A DNA stretch of 16,825 nucleotides from Ruminococcaceae bacterium UBA5413. GTDB taxonomy: Bacteria; Bacillota; Clostridia; Oscillospirales; Acutalibacteraceae. The DNA lies in NCBI GenBank assembly GCA_002409585.1, contig DHNP01000004.1, forward strand, positions 28,811 to 45,635, read 5' to 3'. The position numbers and the translations under genes were made by a program. Positions 14,025 to 16,825 of this stretch are shown here, piece after piece. The notes under the pieces are model-generated. The model was not told the origin of the DNA, ran no database searches, and was given only the letters and a program-made list of their open reading frames with translations. How positions within the stretch are numbered: position 1 is the stretch's first letter; the number at the start of each line of letters is the position of its first letter.

Positions 14025-15045
14025 AATGAAAATAATCGTAGATGCTTTCGGCGGCGACAACGCTCCCCTTGAGATAATAAAAGGATGCGCCGAAGCCGTA
14101 AGCGGCCTTGGGATAAATATACTGCTCACCGGACGCGAAAGCGAGATACGCTCCGCGGCTGACGGCAGCAATATACCGCTCGACGGCATGGAGATTGCCG
14201 ATGCGCCGGATGTAATAACCATGGAAGATGATGCCGGGGAGATACTTAAGTCAAAGTCAAACTCATCAATGGCGGAAGGCTTAAGGCGCCTTGCCGTAGG
14301 CGACGGCGATGCGTTTGTTTCCGGCGGCAACAGCGGCGCGCTTACCATAGGCTCGACGTTCATTGTAAAGCGCATAAAAGGCATAAGCCGCATAGCTTTC
14401 GCGCCGGTTATACCGAAGAGCAAAGGCTGTTTCATGCTTATAGATGCCGGTGCCAACGTAGGCTGCAAGCCCGAAATGCTGTGGCAGTTCGGCATAATGG
14501 GTTCAATTTATATGGAAAAGGTAATGGGAATAAACAATCCCCGCGTAGCGCTCGCCAATATAGGCACAGAAGACCATAAGGGCGGCGAACTTCAGCACAG
14601 GGCGTTCGCGCTGCTGCAGGACTCAGGCATTAACTTTACCGGCAATATAGAAGCGAGGGATATCCCGACCGATGCCGGCGACGTTATAGTAGCGGACGGC
14701 TTTACCGGAAATGTTATTTTAAAAATGTACGAGGGCGTCGCGATTATGCTCCTTGGGAAAATCAAGGATATTTTTACGAAGAATACCGTTAACAAACTGG
14801 CCGCGGGCGTACTCCTTAAGGACATGAAAGCTCTTAAAAGGAATTTTGATTACAACGAATACGGCGGCGCACCGCTTATGGGCTGCGCAAAACCTGTTTT
14901 TAAAACGCACGGCAGTGCGAAGTCCAAGACGGTTTATAATGCCATACGCCTCACGAAGGCATATGTGGAAGGCAACGTTGTGGATGAAATAGAATCATCG
15001 GTTGCTTTATATAAAGAAAAAAATAAAACATTATCTTGGGATTGA
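14017..15045 (+). CDS. plsX: phosphate acyltransferase PlsX
   Basis: PlsX converts acyl-ACP and phosphate to acyl-phosphate, the acyl donor for PlsY in the first step of phospholipid synthesis; it acts at the inner face of the membrane. The 342-residue protein shows DAFGGDNAP at the N-terminus, SGGNSGAL, LIDAGANV, ANIGTE, VADGFTGNV and the C-terminal YNEYGGAPLMG plus KTHGSA. The ATG at 14017 overlaps the trmFO stop by eight bases. A second in-frame ATG at 14026 would start the protein exactly at M-K-I-I-V-D, the usual N-terminus, and is an equally good candidate; neither has a strong ribosome binding site, suggesting coupling to trmFO. The usual partner acpP is not next to it. Confidence 0.96.
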   Translation: MSEMKIIVDAFGGDNAPLEIIKGCAEAVSGLGINILLTGRESEIRSAADGSNIPLDGMEIADAPDVITMEDDAGEILKSKSNSSMAEGLRRLAVGDGDAFVSGGNSGALTIGSTFIVKRIKGISRIAFAPVIPKSKGCFMLIDAGANVGCKPEMLWQFGIMGSIYMEKVMGINNPRVALANIGTEDHKGGELQHRAFALLQDSGINFTGNIEARDIPTDAGDVIVADGFTGNVILKMYEGVAIMLLGKIKDIFTKNTVNKLAAGVLLKDMKALKRNFDYNEYGGAPLMGCAKPVFKTHGSAKSKTVYNAIRLTKAYVEGNVVDEIESSVALYKEKNKTLSWD

Positions 15046-15059
15046 CGGAGTATAGCACT

Positions 15060-15734
15060 ATGAAAGAGCTTGAGGAAAAACTGGGGTACCATTTTAAAAA
15101 TCCGAAGTACCTTGAAACGGCGCTTAGGCATTCTTCTTATGCAAATGAGAAGAAAAACCGCGGGGACAGCAACGAACGCCTTGAATTTTTAGGCGACTCA
15201 GTGCTGGGCTTTGTCGTAGCTGACTACCTGTTTAAAAAATTCCCGAGCCTCCCTGAAGGTGACCTTACCAAAAAACGCGCCGCTTTGGTATGCGAAAAAG
15301 CCTGCTGCGGCTTTTCAAGAAAACTCGATATTGGCAGGTACCTGCTTTTGAGCCGCGGCGAGCAGAACTCCGGCGGAAGGGAGCGGCCGTCCATACTTGC
15401 GGACGCGTTTGAGTCGGTAACGGCGGCTGTCTACCTTGACGGCGGTATGGAAGAAGCACGCAAATTTATAATGAAATTCGTTTTACCGCTCCTGGAGGAA
15501 GAAAAACCAAAAGCCTTTAAGGACTATAAAACGCTTTTACAGGAGATAATACAGAAAAATCCGGGCGAAACGTTGGAGTACGTCCTTACGGGAGAAAGCG
15601 GACCCGACCACGACAAACATTTTTCCGTTGAGGTATTGCTCGACAACAATGTTATAGGAAAAGGCGGCGGCCGCAGCAAAAAAGAAGCCGAGCAGCAGGC
15701 CGCGCGCGAAGCGTTAGGACTGATGGGATATTGA
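15060..15734 (+). CDS. rnc: ribonuclease III
   Basis: RNase III cleaves double-stranded RNA in rRNA precursors and mRNAs. The 224-residue product has the catalytic domain (about 1-148) with the signature NERLEFLGDSVLG; metal ligands are E42, D46, D115 and E118 in ILADAFESV. A C-terminal double-stranded RNA-binding domain (about 154-222) ends in GRSKKEAEQQAAREAL. The start is ATG 15060, nine bases after GGAG (15047-15050), giving the usual short N-terminus; a TTG at 15036 is in frame but lies within plsX without a suitable site. There are 14 bases between plsX and rnc. The stop overlaps the TTG start of the next gene. Confidence 0.97.
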   Translation: MKELEEKLGYHFKNPKYLETALRHSSYANEKKNRGDSNERLEFLGDSVLGFVVADYLFKKFPSLPEGDLTKKRAALVCEKACCGFSRKLDIGRYLLLSRGEQNSGGRERPSILADAFESVTAAVYLDGGMEEARKFIMKFVLPLLEEEKPKAFKDYKTLLQEIIQKNPGETLEYVLTGESGPDHDKHFSVEVLLDNNVIGKGGGRSKKEAEQQAAREALGLMGY

Positions 15735-16729
15735 AACACGCAAACGTGGCGCTTTTTGTTCCGCACAACGGCTGCCCGCATCAGTGCAGCTTCTGCAGCC
15801 AACGGACCATAACCGGCAGGCAGGAACAGCCTGCCCCGGAAGACGTGGTTAAAGCCGCGGAAATCGCAGAGAAAAGCCTCGGGGCGGAAACGCAAAATGC
15901 GGAGATAGCATTTTTCGGCGGGAGCTTTACCGCCATCGACAGGGCGTACATGGTTTCGCTTCTTGAGGCTGCGTATCCGTTTGTAAAGAGCGGAAGGTTC
16001 AAAGGGATAAGGGTCTCTACGCGCCCTGATTATATAGACGTGGAAGTACTCTCGGTTTTAAAAAAATACGGCGTAACAACCATTGAGCTTGGCGCGCAGA
16101 GCATGGACGACCGCGTCCTCGGACTCAACGGCAGAGGGCATACGTCTAAGCAGGTGGAAGATGCCTCAAAGCTTATCAGCGCCGAAGGCTTTACACTCGG
16201 CCTTCAGATGATGACGGGCCTTTACGGCGACACTGCCGCCGGCGCCGTAATGACTGCCCAAAAGCTTGCCGGGCTGAAGCCTCAGAACGTGCGCATCTAC
16301 CCCACGATAATACTTAGATCTACTGAACTTGGTGAAAGGTACCTTAAAGGTGAGTACAAAACTCTGAGCCTTGATGAAACTGTCGGTTTGTGCGCCCGGC
16401 TTTTGGACTTTTTTGAAAGCAGGGGCATAGAAGTCATACGCTTGGGCCTGCACGCGTCGCGCCAGCTTGAGCGCGATATGCTTTCGGGTCCGTGGCATCC
16501 GGCTTTCGGTGAGCTGTGCGAAAGCCGTCGCTTTTTCAATAAAGTTATGGCCTACACCGCTTTAAACGGCGTCCCAAAGGGGGAACTGACCGTTGCTGTA
16601 AACCCTAAGGACATATCTGTGGCAAAAGGGCAGAAAAAATCAAACATACAAAAATTTTACGACAACGGTTACAACGTTGAGATAAAAACCGACAAATCTG
16701 TAAAACAAAAATCGTTTACCGTAGTGTAA
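15731..16729 (+). CDS. Elp3-like radical SAM protein without acetyltransferase domain
   Basis: This 332-residue protein has a radical SAM domain with the cluster motif C15-x3-C19-x2-C22 (CPHQCSFC), then FFGGSFTAIDR (about 62-72), STRPDYID and ELGAQSMDDRVL, which resemble the radical SAM half of Elp3. The C-terminal part (about 225-332) is a Radical_SAM_C-like region. Elp3 proteins are about 500 residues and carry a GNAT domain, which is absent here. This short form is often found just before smc in Clostridia; its substrate is not established, and tRNA wobble-uridine modification is only inference from Elp3. The start is TTG 15731, overlapping the rnc TGA (TTGA), with GGGA just upstream; it gives M-K-H, the usual beginning of relatives. 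smc starts 21 bases after the stop. Confidence 0.88.
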   Translation: MKHANVALFVPHNGCPHQCSFCSQRTITGRQEQPAPEDVVKAAEIAEKSLGAETQNAEIAFFGGSFTAIDRAYMVSLLEAAYPFVKSGRFKGIRVSTRPDYIDVEVLSVLKKYGVTTIELGAQSMDDRVLGLNGRGHTSKQVEDASKLISAEGFTLGLQMMTGLYGDTAAGAVMTAQKLAGLKPQNVRIYPTIILRSTELGERYLKGEYKTLSLDETVGLCARLLDFFESRGIEVIRLGLHASRQLERDMLSGPWHPAFGELCESRRFFNKVMAYTALNGVPKGELTVAVNPKDISVAKGQKKSNIQKFYDNGYNVEIKTDKSVKQKSFTVV

Positions 16730-16750
16730 CAAAAAGGAAGGGGCTTCGGT

Positions 16751-16825
16751 TTGCGGCTTAAATCGCTGGAGCTGCAGGGCTTCAAAACTTTTCCGGATAA
16801 AACTGATGTTACCTCAGGGGATTTA
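16751..16825 (+). CDS. smc: chromosome segregation ATPase SMC, N-terminus (partial at right edge)
   Basis: TTG at 16751 follows GGAAGGGG with good spacing and opens a frame that runs to the edge (25 codons). The encoded MRLKSLELQGFKTFPDKT is the family N-terminus, directly ahead of where the Walker A loop should appear. SMC forms the condensin-like ring with ScpA and ScpB that compacts and segregates the chromosome. Its place after rnc matches the usual rnc-smc order. Confidence 0.95.
   Translation, partial: MRLKSLELQGFKTFPDKTDVTSGDL

Noticed and set aside
14001..14495. 164-codon minus frame opposite plsX
   Set aside because: Ser/Pro-rich antisense shadow of plsX.
1..16825. tRNA genes, CRISPR arrays, insertion sequences, prophage or defence genes
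   Set aside because: No cloverleaf sequence, regularly spaced repeats, transposase or integrase motifs were seen; the gene content is core metabolism and information processing.

Overview
The window looks like a chromosomal core segment from a spore-forming member of the Clostridia (Firmicutes), probably an Oscillospirales/Ruminococcaceae-like lineage. The phylum follows from gene content (SpoVM, ThiN, a split transketolase, infC-rpmI-rplT with an attenuator leader, dprA-topA-trmFO, plsX-rnc-smc) and from strong AGGAGG-type ribosome binding sites. The family-level guess is inference. I see no mobile element, CRISPR array, tRNA or rRNA.

Layout. Bases 1-656 (+) hold the 3' end of thiN, a 52-residue membrane peptide and a 26-residue SpoVM-like gene. 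The last two are too short for most gene callers. Bases 640-735 hold two back-to-back hairpin terminators between this unit and the convergent transketolase pair (739-2529, -). A uracil permease (2730-4022, -) follows, then an unrecognised 108-codon ORF with its own promoter and terminator (4115-4441, -). After a 576-base AT-rich spacer come a DhaS-like TetR regulator (5018-5608, +) and a PLP aminotransferase (5783-7066, +). Their spacer carries an unusual nested set of inverted repeats around the aminotransferase promoter.

From 7156 to the right edge everything is on + and tightly packed. A perfect consensus promoter drives a structured leader ending in an intrinsic terminator (an L20/IF3-type attenuator). 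Then come infC (AUU start), rpmI, rplT, a SpoU/TrmH rRNA methyltransferase, dprA, topA, trmFO, plsX, rnc, a short Elp3-like radical SAM protein and the first 25 codons of smc. Most junctions after rplT overlap or are separated by fewer than 60 bases, so this looks like one ~9.6 kb superoperon joining translation initiation, ribosome assembly, RNA modification and processing, DNA uptake/topology, phospholipid synthesis and chromosome condensation. A hairpin after rplT may trim its expression.

No wholly new system is evident. The most interesting items are the nested operator-like repeats (5640-5762), the divergent SpoVM and its small membrane partner, the attenuator heading the superoperon, and the unidentified 108-codon gene.
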